Shown here: in pieces, positions 12,194 through 23,288 of the stretch
Layout: each line of letters starts with the position of its first letter
Position numbering within the stretch: position 1 is the stretch's first letter
Source: Collybiopsis luxurians FD-317 M1
Taxonomy: Eukaryota > Basidiomycota > Agaricomycetes > Agaricales > Omphalotaceae
Length of the DNA: 64,000 nt
Reading direction: 5' to 3'
NCBI GenBank assembly: GCA_000827265.1
Contig: KN834764.1
Span: forward strand, 726,837 to 790,836
Made by a program: the position numbers and the translations under genes
Notes under the pieces: generated by a model
Seen by the model: the letters and a program-made list of their open reading frames with translations, nothing else
Told to the model about the DNA's origin: nothing
Databases searched by the model: none

Positions 12194-14384
12194 CTAGAAG
12201 CGCTTACGGAAGTGAGGGTTCTGCCTATCCGTCAAATCTTGTTCCCCGTTCGCTGCCCCGAGTTCTTTGACCTTTTCCTCAGTGAGGCCATCTGCTTCAG
12301 CTGCCTTATTCCTCAAGTGATTTTGGTAGGCAAGCCAAATTCTCCACAATAAAATGAAGACAACTGCAGATCGAAGAGTCAGTATGGAAAAAACATTATC
12401 ACCGAAATCAGCGTACATTCCAATCCCAAACAGATCGAACACGCGGTGAGCGCAGGAATATATCTTGGAGCGTCTTTAGCCAAGAAGAACTGCGATCCAC
12501 CAGCATTGCCCACGCAATACGCAATGAACATAATACTAGACACCACGGATTTCTTCGTACGACCACCGACATTTGATGGGACATGCATCCAAAGAAGAAG
12601 GCCATTGATATTGCCGGTCATGGTCTATTGATTAAAAAGACCGAAATTAACTGTGAGATGGGCAACCGTATTGAAGAAATTGAGTTTTTAGCTCACCATA
12701 AAGTACATCCCGAATTTGATCCATCGGTAGTCAATCGAGGAGGGTAACAAAGCAAGAGCTAATAGACCGATGAAAGTAGGTACGATGGAGGCGAGCTGCA
12801 AATTCCAAACATTAGTATCAGCGGCGTTCATAAAGGTGTATATGACGGCTTACCATGACCCAGAACCGCATTCCAGGGAAGCGGCAAATGTATCCTGCTA
12901 TAAGGAACCAGACAATAGACATGGCTGAGCGGGGAATATCAAAGAGGATCGTTTCGAGCGCAGTGAATCCAAAGCTCGTGTAGACCAAACTGCCAAACTG
13001 GCGAAGAAAAAAATTGAGACATATGGACGGAAAGAACAAAGAGACAATTCTCTACTCACGGACGTGATACCTCCATTGGGTAACCCTGCGAGGACAACGC
13101 TGCAAAACAGGAACCATGTGGAAGGGTCTGTGAAAGCTTCGATTATTTGATCTTTCTTCCACTCTCTTCGCTTGTGGTGATCAGTGCCAGTCCTATTGGC
13201 GACGATCCGGGCCTGCGCAATACGACGCTCTTCTTTGGAAACCCACGAGACCTCGCGAGGGGTTCCGAGGAGGAAAAAGGAAAAAAAGGATAGAAGGATC
13301 GTAGTTCCGCCAAGGAAGAAAGAGATTCTAAATGTACCGAGTTAACATAGACGATAAGCGTTGCTTGAGAATATGATTCTCACCCCTTCCAGGCTGCTAA
13401 TCCTTCATTGTGTTTTGTAGCGGCGTCGCCGATGGCGTACATACACAAAGACGCAATGATACCGAAGCCAGCGTTCGCAGTCCCCCAAATGATGGATCGG
13501 CTGGGAATTGCGATAAGAAGCCATGCCTAGGGTTTTAGGGTCCATACACGCACCTAGCATGCTCGCTAGTCCGATACCAGCTTCCGATAATTAATAGAAA
13601 AGACGGAGAGATCGTACATTCAAATAGACCCTGCAGGGCACGCAATACCATGAGCCCGGCCCAGTTATGAGCTAGAAAAGTGGAAAATCAATGCCTAGTT
13701 AAGGAAACGGAACATTGCTGGCTGACCAAACGCTGTGCATAGCACGATGATTCCCCAGAAAAACATTAATACGGACAGAGTCTTCCCTACAGAAACCCTT
13801 TGCATCATGTAGTTCATCGGAAACTCGGAAACTCTACAAACATGCGGCTTGGTCATGGACACGGATTTTCGGGTATGTGGCGCGAATTGACCTACAGGTA
13901 TGACAGATAGAAGATACTGAACGCATCGAAGAGGGTCATGAGTTCTGCTTGAGCAGGCTAGAAAACAAGAAACCTCACCTTGAGAGCCTTTGGAGAAAAA
14001 GCATAAGTCATACGGAAGCTGTGTGGAAGTAAAAGCGTACCAGGAATATTGCTGCCCGACTAGATGATTGTCTTGCCGAAAGTTGAATAAAGCCTGAGTC
14101 GAAATCCCAGTTTTATCGGCTTGCTGAACTCCATACGCCACCCACATCAGAGGGAGGAGGACCCAATCCTGATCCCTTGAGCTAAGCCTTGTGATGTCAA
14201 ATAATAAGCGAATACGTACAATTTTCCTAAGGAGCTTCTTGTATTGCTCCTCTGTGTAGTCGGATTCGCGTACATCGTCATCTTGGGGATCGGCTGGTAC
14301 AGAGTGTTCCAGGTCGGATATGGACTCCTTCTTCTCGCTGATTGAGCTGGCGGTGGTCGACATGTTGCTGCGAGCTTTAGGCAC
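12194..14384 (-). CDS. MFS transporter, allantoate permease (Dal5/ACS) family
   Basis: Twelve exons on the minus strand (14220-14384, 14041-14168, 13979-13987, 13896-13916, 13727-13833, 13554-13671, 13384-13500, 13060-13327, 12854-12997, 12697-12795, 12417-12624, 12194-12363) give 517 residues with the frame kept at every join. Family hallmarks are WVAYGVQQADKTGISTQALF, NHLVGQQYSWLSSIFYLSYL, ECTISPSFLLIIGSWY, RRIAQARIVANRTGTDHH and a C-terminus ending NPHFRKRF. Members are 12-helix plasma-membrane carriers of anionic organic compounds such as allantoate, dipeptides or vitamins; the substrate here is unknown. Exons 3 and 4 are microexons of 9 and 21 nt, both needed to complete WLSSIFYLSYL. An in-frame ATG at 14363 is an alternative start (MSTTASSISEKK). 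The longer start is reported. Confidence 0.9.
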
Positions 14385-16130
14385 CCTGTGGAGTCAAGGG
14401 TCAAGGGTCAAGGGACGCCCTGAGAAGGGACTTGAACGCGACTTTATAAGCCACCGAAATGTGCAAGCTCCTGTCAGCAGTCCATGATGGAGGCCAAACA
14501 CAACCCGACCCCAGATTGCTATTAGAATTTTTTTTCGGATATGAGATTGAAGATTATGTCATCACAGATGCGGAAGGTTCCTATGGAAGACCGCGGACCC
14601 TGATATGGGAATACAGAAGGCCGTTTCCAGCAGGGGCGAGGCGGTCAAGTACATTGCGTCTAGCTTGCAGTCAAACTTGGTCTGGAAGAGGATATAGCGC
14701 GCGGACATCGAAACACGATTTTCAACCCCGACGAAGCGAAATCTGCTTAACCTTTGTTTTTTTGGGGCCTCTATTTCGTCCCTTCTGATTCTATACCTCG
14801 GAAAACATTGCGCTCAATCCATACCGTAGAATCCGTAACATATTCGTTCTTCTCAATGACGACAAAAATGTTCATACGAATGCTCTTATCAACTGTATCT
14901 CGCCGGGACAGCATGCGCAAATCATCTACATATACAGATATCCGTCTTCCTTCCGCTGCACCCGAGACAATTGATTTCGGGCAGTGAAGAAAAACAAATG
15001 AGAGCGACACCTCCCGCAAAATATAAAAAAACTTCGAAGCTACAGTCTTTAGGATAAAGTGTTGTCGAAAACGCATGTACTATATGTGCGTGTGAAGTGT
15101 GAGAGGCTCATTCTCTCGAACCTTTTAATATGCACTTGACTTCGCGGGCTTAGGTAGGTTAGGCTGGACAAATCCGAACTACAATCTGTCAAGACGCTGT
15201 AGAGTGTAGAAATAGGTTTGTTAAATGACACAGAGGCTCCCGTTGGCAAGCGGTCGTACTAGTGTGTTCGATGCGCACTAGCACTGCAGCACCTGTCTCA
15301 TCTTTGCACGATGACACAGGCGCTCCCGGCACAACGCATTCGACAACTATTAAAATCTGAGAAACTTTGGGGCTGGGACTGTGTATACGTACAAATTGTC
15401 ATTAATAACTTTCAATAGATCTCGCAGCCACAGGGCGCAATACACTTTCGCTACCAGTCTCCATATAACGGCGGCGATCAGAGTCGACGCAGAAGTTGCA
15501 GAAATTTCTCTTCTTGTCTGAGGGGGGGGGGACAGAGCGGACGATGAGCTTGATAGGCAGCCGGTGATAAGCAGTTAAGCAACTTGTTCGCCACTTACAT
15601 ATAGAGCATTCGGCACGTCAATTTAACGGCTGCTAAAGGCATACCGAATCAAAAGGAAAGACGGTCCTCTTAACAGCGAATCGTCCATCTACCGCACCTC
15701 AAAATGACGTATCACTGTCGAAAGTCTGAACCTCGCCGCAGTTGGAAGCATAAATAAAGACATCGATAGATGTGCAGATAGACTTAGTTTGCGAAGCGTG
15801 AGACAGATTGCCTTTTCAGCCCTTTGCGTTCAAAATCCAGGAGGCTTCTGAATGAAATTTGATAGTATCATTTGGGAAAAACGTCAACGTCGGAGTTGTA
15901 TTTTGGGTGTGGTTATGCGATCCTAGGACATGTCTCGAACTCGAAGGCATCTTTCAAAGCCTGCCGTCAATACTTTTGAGAAGAGCCAGTATGTGAGACT
16001 TTACCCAGAACCCTCCATCTCCGTCGCTGTTCGAAGCCCATTGTTCTGTTCTAAACAGAATTCGGCGAGTTATCTTTGGTAAAAAGACAGAAGAGATGTG
16101 TAAGATAGCGGAAAGGAGTCGCAGCACCCA
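14385..16130. other. intergenic, no gene seen
   Basis: Short frames only. A run of ten G residues lies at 15522-15531. Nothing was recognised that would link this stretch to the transporter or to the duplicated block that starts near 16.15 kb. Confidence 0.45.
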
Positions 16131-16379
16131 GAGAGAAGGAATGGAAACTCCTCGGTCGGCATTTCCAGAGAACACTCTACAGAGGCAAATGAGAATACCT
16201 GTTATATATAGGAGGTCAGCAGGCTACAACATGAAGTAACATAATCACCTTCGGTGGTCAGCGTAATCATCACCCCAAGATGGCTAGAAAGCATCGTGCC
16301 GCGAACGACCGAATGCACATTTGTCTCACTTCCGATTGTCAAGCATACTGGTCTACCAGTATTAATCCAACTGAACGCC

Positions 16380-17985
16380 TCTTAAAAATAAATTGACAGC
16401 ATTTCCACCAGGTTATCTTTACTTTTGTTCCAGTCTTGAACATGATAACTCCATAGGAAAAATACTGTTAAAACTTTGTAAACTTCTTCGGCTGATCCAC
16501 AAAACTGTGGCTGTTGATCTATGAAGGATAATGGGACTCTCTGCTTCCTCTCGCCAGTCGATTCCACCCAGGCGGCTTGAAATGCTGTCCAAGGAATGCG
16601 TCAGATGTTCTTCTTGTTTGATTTCTAGTCACAAAAATATACTGACGCTTCCTTAGGCAAACACTCTGCCTTCTAATTTGACACCATCTCGACCAGTTCA
16701 CCTTTGAGAGCTTTTGCCAGTCTTGACGTTGAAAATAAAGCTTTTGAAACGCGAGTTGCCAACGGAGAGAGTCCATACCTTCATCCGTAAGCTTCTTTGG
16801 CCGTTGCACGAATTGATATTCTCTGAATTTATTACCATGAGTATTCGGGTCTTTATTATGATTTCCGTGTCTTCGCGCAGGCCCACCTCACCTAGACGAA
16901 GCAGGATGCTATTTATTAGCACCTTGAGATGTTGATGACAGTGAACACGAACAAGAATTAATCATGCTTCCCGTCGTTCCGCTCAAAAGAAACAATTGTC
17001 TACGAAGCGTTTGTGCAGTTGTTGATTATGCCATCGACGGTATTCTGGTGCAATTTTTTTTCGTTTAGAGCTGAATATGAGACCAAGATCTAGGTTAATC
17101 CAGGCTGGACGATCTTCCAAGCTCAGGCCCCGGGGCCTGAAATCTAGATTTGTAGCGGGCATGTATCTGGATACTGCCAAAACCAATTATTCCTTCTATA
17201 GCTATTCTGTTATACGAGCATTCGATCAAACGAAAGCGGCCTTGGACGCACATATATTCGACCGGTAACATCTCACGGTCTTGCTGGAGTTTTATTTTGA
17301 GTCACATTGAAGCCTCAGCAAGATATGTCTCATTCAGAAATCGGCGAAAGTACGGGTTAGTACAACTCACTTAGAATAGGCGCTATTTTTGCCGATCCTG
17401 AGGCTCGACGACACATAGTCGCAGCGAGCATTGTTGTAGCAAAGCTGAAGAAAGTATACTGCACTAAGATCGACGGATATCATCTACGCTGAGGGTGCCT
17501 TTGAGAACCCACCTCACAGGAATGGGTAAACATGAGATAAAGCGTATTGGAGTTCATCCAAGTCGCCAGTTCAAGGTGGAAGACCTTCGACATTCCCTCG
17601 AGCGACACGCCGAATACGCAGAGATCTTGCTTATCGAGATAACGCAAAGGTCCTTACAGGTGCGATTAAGAAGGTCGCCTGGATTAAGATAGCACAAGAT
17701 CTGTGCGCGAAAGTTATGATTATCATCACAGGAGTAGAGAGCACACACTTTCTTCGAGAATAATTTCTATAGGAAAGTGATCTCTCAATCTTTCCGCTAA
17801 TCCCCGGAAGTGCCACTTTGAGGCCTCAGGAGTGGGTTCTACTTAACAGCAGAAGATCCAGTCTTGGCATGCTTCCTGGATGAATTTTTGGAAGCCTTTC
17901 CTTTGATATCGAATCTGAGGCGTCTTCCTTTTCCTGCATTTCGCTGAGAGCGGCGAGAACGCGTCGAGTCGTTGAAGGTGACGGG
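16380..17985 (-). pseudogene. decayed F-box gene, copy 1
   Basis: The parts keep the order of the intact gene at 6989-8648, but in shifted frames. Near 17960 the N-terminus reads SRRSQR. At 17770-17800 it reads ERLRDHFPIEIILE, matching the family's LERLVQDVPLEVILE. At 17640-17720 it reads ILCYLNPGDLLNRTCKDL. Near 17000-17050 it reads YRRWHNQQLHKR. The C-terminal module appears twice: INSILLRLGEVGLREDTEII with QRPKKLTDEG (16698-16920) and DSISSRLGGIDWREEAES with a shifted DQPKKFTKF (16470-16620). Stops and frame changes separate the pieces, so no full protein can be made. The repeated C-terminal module is also present in copy 2, so it predates the duplication. Confidence 0.75.
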
Positions 17986-18049
17986 AATCAAAATGTCACG
18001 CACTTTGTGTCACGAGTTAGCGGTTTTCGCGAAGCCCACGTGGGACGAC

Positions 18050-18440
18050 ATTTTTCAAAGAGGGCTCTTGGTATCAACTTGGCTAACGATATGTGGGGAC
18101 CTGGGTGATGGTGCTGGGTCCAAACTGCCTACAGCCATTCTGGTTCTGGCAAGGCTTTTTGCTGTATCACCAACTTATTTTACAGGTCAAGAATTACCGC
18201 AAACCGGCCGCGAACCGTGTCTACGAGTTTTTACCAGCGATGAACTATGATTGAATTTAGCTCAGAGTGGTTGTATGGATAATGGCCATAGTTCCCATCC
18301 TCATTTTTATCGTCATTCTCGCTGCTTTTTTACTGGCGCTCTACGGAACATAAAGTATGTTACATATTTTCTGAAATTTATAATTTCAGATGAGAACTCA
18401 CAGGCCGTTGTCAATTATCTGAACGGCGAATGTTTTCTAT
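18050..18440 (+). pseudogene. 5' relic of the TMEM184/DUF300 gene
   Basis: The DNA follows the first exons of the intact gene at 20529-23288. CGATATGTGGGG and GATGGTGCTGG are followed by a diverged version of LPLAVLILAGL, then TCAAGAATTACCGCAAACC, then CTCAGAGTGGTTGTATGGAT, equivalent to the start of exon 2. Small insertions and deletions break the frame. The copy ends at the junction with unit 2 at about 18440, so no later exon is present. Confidence 0.72.
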
Positions 18441-20900
18441 CGATGGCTTTTCCAGAGCACTTCGGTGGCAAATGAGAATCGTTGTTATATATAGGAGGTC
18501 AGCAGGCTACGCTAAGAAGTGGAATATTAAACATAATCTTCTTCATCAAGTTCACGATCAGCAGTCAGCGTAATCATCGTCCCAAGATGGCTTAGGTAGG
18601 CAGCCACAAAGGAATTAGTCTCATTTCCGATTATTTCGCTCACTTGGCCAGTCTTGAACATCACAACGTGTCAGCGGTAAGTACTTCCGCAGGAAAAAGA
18701 TTTCCAGATCTTGTTCGGTAAGCTTCTTCGGCTGGTTCACAAAACAGTGTTGCAGGTAAGTGTGTGAGTGACGATGGCCTTTTATCATTGTCTCCGCCAC
18801 CTCTCGCATGCCGAGTTCGACTAGGCGGATCAATATACTGTCCAAGAAACGTGTTAGGTGATTTCATCTGACACTGTTGTCTAGTTTCGAAAATGTACTG
18901 ACGCTCCCCTTTGCTCGATTTTGGCCAAACGCTATGCTTTGTGACCCGACACCATCTCGACTAGTTCATGATTCTTGACATGGTTACTCGCTTATAGTAA
19001 TTTATAATAATGCCCGTTGCACGAAACGAAGTAGCGGGAACTCATTCTCACAAGAATGAGTCTTTATCATGTTTTCCGCGCCCACTTCGCCTAGACGAGA
19101 AAGGATGCTATCCAATGGCATCTCAAGATGTTGGCGGCAGTGAATATGAACAACAATAACTGACGTTTCCTTTCGTTCTAGTTGGAGCCTGTTGGAGCTG
19201 ACATTTATCCTCGGTCCGTTGACAGAACTGTTCATGCCATTGTTCAGATAATATTGCGCTCTAGTAGAAGTATTTTTTTTTGTTAAGGTCAGGATATCGG
19301 ATGATTCGGGTTGATCCCCACCTCATTTATAGCTTCAGGTTCAGCCTGCTTGCGAACAATTCCCTCATTTCGATGCTCCTGGTTCAGGGCCACGAATTCA
19401 CGTCTGCCTTGTGCTGCTATTTCGTGGTTGCCAAAGCGAAGCATTTCTCGTAAAACCGTATACTACGTGGGTATCCAATCCGATGAAAGCAGACTTGCGA
19501 CTGCCCGCCTCAAAAAGACATTCACTCTACCGGTAAGTAGCGCAAACCCACTTTCGGTAGACGCAATTTCTGCAGATCCTGATACGGAACCTCCATAACA
19601 CGTCGTCGCAGCGAGTGTTTTTCTTGTATAGCCTGGAAAAGGTAACTTTGATAGTTATCAAAGCCAGCGACACCTTTCAGCCCCCACCTGGCAGAAACGA
19701 GAGGAAAGACGTGCAAATTAAAACTCACTCAAGTCGTTGGGTCGAGGTGGAAGACCTATATTGCCTCTAGCGATACGCCAGACAAACTCAGAACTCTTGC
19801 TCATCAAGATATCCCTGAAAGCCTTGCAGGCGCGAGAGAAGTTAAGGAGATCATCTCAACCAAGTTAGCAAAAGATCTGGATTCTGCGCACAAGCATTAT
19901 AATGACAGAAGAGTAATAACCACACTTTTGTCTCGAGAATGATCTCCATAGAGAAGCGAGGCATCCCCACTGCAAGCTTTGTTCACAACGCCGTCCCCGT
20001 ATGGCGTCGATTTTTGGAAAGCGGCTTAGCTCTGCGCCGGTTTCTGACTTGGATGACCCAGACAGGTTAGACGAGCAATTTTATGATTGGATGGCACGAA
20101 CCCTGCTGTTCTGTTATTTGTCCTTGTAGTCGATTCTGTACTATAGCCTGCTTATTCGTTACTCTTGCCGCTGCCTATCTTTTGCCGCCATTCACTACTC
20201 TTCTCCCGACTAATCTCCTGCATACTATCCATGTCTCTCTGTCCTCCTGTTCGCCTGTATGCTCCTTTCTTCAGTACTCCTGACCTTCTGTATCTCACCC
20301 ACTGTCCTATTCAACTGGATGTGGGACCTGGCCTACCTTCCTCAATGGGTTGAGCTCACCCTGGTTGTGCTCCGGGGACCGGGACACCTATGTAGCTGTG
20401 TAAAATCTATCCATCTATTGGTTGAGAGTGTGACATCTTGGCTGTCATATGTTTGTATGTTCTACTCGCGAAATTACATTTTTCTCTTTCTGGGCCATCA
20501 CAGAACGCGCCGTTGAAATCTGAAGGTCGTGGATCCATCTATCCACGTGACACGCGTTCGGCTTACTAATGGGCGCTCATGTCGAAAGCGGCACCTGAAT
20601 CGTCGTCATTGTTGGCTTGGGCGGCTACTCCGCGCTGCGCTTTTGGTCTTTGACTACTACGATATGTGGGGAGATGGTGCTGGATCCAGGCTGCCCTTAG
20701 CCGTTCTGATTCTAGCAGGGCTCTCAACCCTCTTTGCTGTGGTGATATCTGCAACCAGTATATTTTTACAGCTCAAGAATTACCGCAAACCATATCTGCA
20801 AAGGTACGAGTCCTTTCGAGCGACATACTATGACTGACATTGACTCAGAATGGTTGTGCGGATTATGGTCATGGTTCCCATTTATGCCATCTCTTCATTC
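18440..20900. repeat. tandem segmental duplication, unit 2 (decayed F-box plus start of intact TMEM184)
   Basis: Starts with the GTTATATATAGGAGGTCAGC block (after GGCAAATGAGAAT) and repeats the order of unit 1: minus-strand F-box remains, then the plus-strand TMEM184 promoter and first exons. Here the TMEM184 gene continues intact to 23288, so unit 2 probably holds the original right flank. Confidence 0.72.
18600..19990 (-). pseudogene. decayed F-box gene, copy 2
   Basis: At about 19930-19960 the minus strand reads MEIILE. After an apparent intron at 19740-19860 it reads DLLNFSRACKAFRDILMSKS followed by SEFVWRIARGNIGLPPRPND, closely matching exon 2 of the intact F-box gene. The C-terminal module is present twice: LDSILSRLGEVGAENMIKTH (19060-19130) and DSILIRLVELGMREVAETMI with FVNQPKKLTEQDLEIFFLRK (18660-18845). 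The pieces lie in different frames with stops between them. Confidence 0.75.
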
Positions 20901-23288
20901 ATTTCGTTATTTTCCCTTGAAGCTGCTTTTTTCATTGACGCCGTGCGGGACATATATGAAGTATGTTGCTTCTTCTCCGAGGTTGATAATCTCTAATAAG
21001 AGCGTACAGGCCTTTGTTATCTACTGTTTCTTTGTGCTGCTGCTGTCATATTTGGGCGGCGAACGATCTCTTCTGATTTTACTCCACGGACGCCCGCCGA
21101 AGGCTCCTCCATTTCCTTTCAACTTTTTCAAACGTGAAATTGATGTCAGCGACCCATACACTTTTCTTTTTCTCAAGCGCGGAATATTACGTGCGTTCAT
21201 TCTATATCTCCGCTTTCTTGACCGTTCTCACATTGGTCTACAGAATACGTCCAAGTCAAGCCTATATTAGCAATCGCCACGATGATTCTCAAAGCTTGCG
21301 GCAAATTTAACGAAGGGGACCTCCGTGCCAGATCCGGCTACCTCTACGTCAGTATAGTTTACAACGTCAGCATCTGTCTGAGCTTGTACTGTCTCGCCAT
21401 GTTCTGGTTATGCGTTCACGATGATCTGAAACCCTTCCGCCCAATGCCCAAATTCCTTTGCGTCAAGGGCATCCTATTCTTCTCCTTCTGGCAATCCATC
21501 GCCGTTTCCATCTTTGTAGCAGCCGGCCTCATCAAGAAACTCGGACCATACACGGATTCCGAAAGCATCTCCCTGGGCCTAACCGACACCCTCATTTGCG
21601 TCGAAATGCCCTTTTTCGCCATCGCACACATGTTTGCGTTTTCTCATACCGATTTCATCGATCGAGACAAAGCCTTTATTGGGCGGATGCCGATTTCTTA
21701 CGCTTTCAAGGATGCCTTTGGTGTCAAAGACGTCATAGAAGACACCAAAGCAACTCTCCGAGGAGAAAGGATGGATTACCGCGAATTTGAACCTTCTGAA
21801 GGGTTCATGCACCAGGGCCTCGGCAGGGAACGAAGGATCAGAGCAGGATTGAGGTATAGCAAAGGTGGGAAGCGCAAATACTGGCTACCAACCTTCAGTG
21901 CTGCCGAACCTCCAGGGAGCGTCGAGCGAGGTGTCAATCGAATTGTGCAAAAGGTTGCTGGCAGAGATCAGGGTGAGGAGATCCATGCTCCGTTGTTACA
22001 GGGAGAAGAGGAGGATGTCGTTCATCTAGCTCCGGACATGACTGACACGAGTGACGAGCTCGTTGATCTCTGGTCATCTTCTCGTGTTGGAGTTGAGGAA
22101 GGATTTGAGTTGCCGTTTGGGGATTTGGACGAGGACGACGAGCAACTGTACGCGCATTGCAAGCGATATCTGTTTGGTGATTACAACTATCCCTGTATCG
22201 ACGCCAGCACTGAACACGCACGGGCGCTCATATGGGATGAAGAGGAGCGAATATTGCGAGATGAGCACGGAGCTTGGTTCTCTCCGATTCGGGGATCAAA
22301 AGGACGGATTAGCATTCAGCAGAGACAAGACGGTGGCGGATACGGTGCGGTTGGGACGACCTCGAATCGAAATCATCAACATCATCATCATCATCAAGGA
22401 GGCAACGAGAGCGGTAGCGGGTCATATTTTGATGGTAATATCAGGGAACAAAGGGTGATTGATATGGATACGGAGAGAGAAGAACGAAAGGTATCAGGAG
22501 CTGTGAAGATGCAGTGGGCTCCGAGAAAGGTAGCCAAAGGACCGGTAGTATCAGCATCATCATCAACATCATCTGGTTCCGGCTCGAGCTCACCTCAAGT
22601 CGCGGGTGGGCACCGCTCCCAATCTCATCATTCCCAATCGCAGTCGCGATCCCCACACATACGAGCACGTGTGGAACGCGAACGTGTTGAGACGCCCGGT
22701 GCGTCATCTTCCGTTTCTCGCAGCAGGGCGGGTTCGGGAGGTGCGAGTCCTGCGGGTGCGAGTGGGCTACGCGGTCTGCCTTCATCGTTATCGCGAAACA
22801 ACTCTTCGTCGAAGAATAACGCCAAATCACCGCCTCTACCTGATGATGCTGTTGACTTGGTTGTCGAGGCTGAGGACGACCAGAGTCATTCCAGGGGAGG
22901 ATGGAGGAAGGTTTTCAGACGTGGATTTGTCGCGAGGGACGAAAGGGGAAGACCGGAGGAAAGGGGGGAGGTTGAAGTTGAAGTTGAGGGTGATCATCAT
23001 GATAATGCCAGGACTGATGAAGCGCGATGGGAAGCTGGGGAGGAAATCGCTGAAGCACTGGAGGATGAGCCGAGGGATACGGAAGGAGCTGTTGAGGATG
23101 CCGTTGAGCGTGTTAGTGGGGGAAGAGGTGGTCGGGTTGATCTGGAGGTGGAGATACCGGATAGGGAGACTGTTACGGGTGTTGAGGCGGGACGGGAGGG
23201 TTGGAGGCAGGTTGTGGCGAGGGAGACGACGCCGCCGGCGTATGCGAGGCCGAAGTATGAGTTGGATGATGACAATCCCTGGGCATAG
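20529..23288 (+). CDS. TMEM184/DUF300 (organic solute transporter alpha-like) membrane protein
   Basis: Four exons (20529-20803, 20849-20960, 21010-21190, 21244-23288) give 870 residues. The conserved core starts at DYYDMWGDGAGSRLPLAVLI, so the first in-frame ATG at 20529 or the one at 20664 could be the start. Typical family blocks follow: FLQLKNYRKPYLQRMVVRIM, MVPIYAISSFISLFSLEAAF, EAFVIYCFFVLLLSYLGGER, QYVQVKPILAIATMILKACG and FVAAGLIKKLG. Seven or so membrane helices are expected. Fungal members are poorly studied; vacuolar or endosomal roles are reported for relatives. The C-terminal half (about residues 400-870) is a long, mostly charged and Ser/Gly-rich tail with a His run (NHQHHHHHQGG), likely disordered and cytosolic. 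The gene is the intact partner of the relic at 18050-18440. Confidence 0.88.

Larger units (their letters stand above)
16150..18440. repeat. tandem segmental duplication, unit 1 (decayed F-box plus TMEM184 relic)
   Basis: The left edge is marked by a shared block reading GGCAAATGAGAAT, then GTTATATATAGGAGGTCAGC at about 16190. The same block recurs at about 18466 to 18510. Both units then share AGCGTAATCATC and CCAAGATGGCT, then minus-strand F-box pieces, then a plus-strand TMEM184 5' part. Unit 1 stops where unit 2 begins, which cuts off its TMEM184 copy. Confidence 0.75.

Noticed and set aside
12361..12420. 39-nt intron variant near the end of the transporter gene
   Set aside because: It breaks the frame; the GTACGC donor 14 bases upstream gives a 53-nt intron and a continuous last helix.
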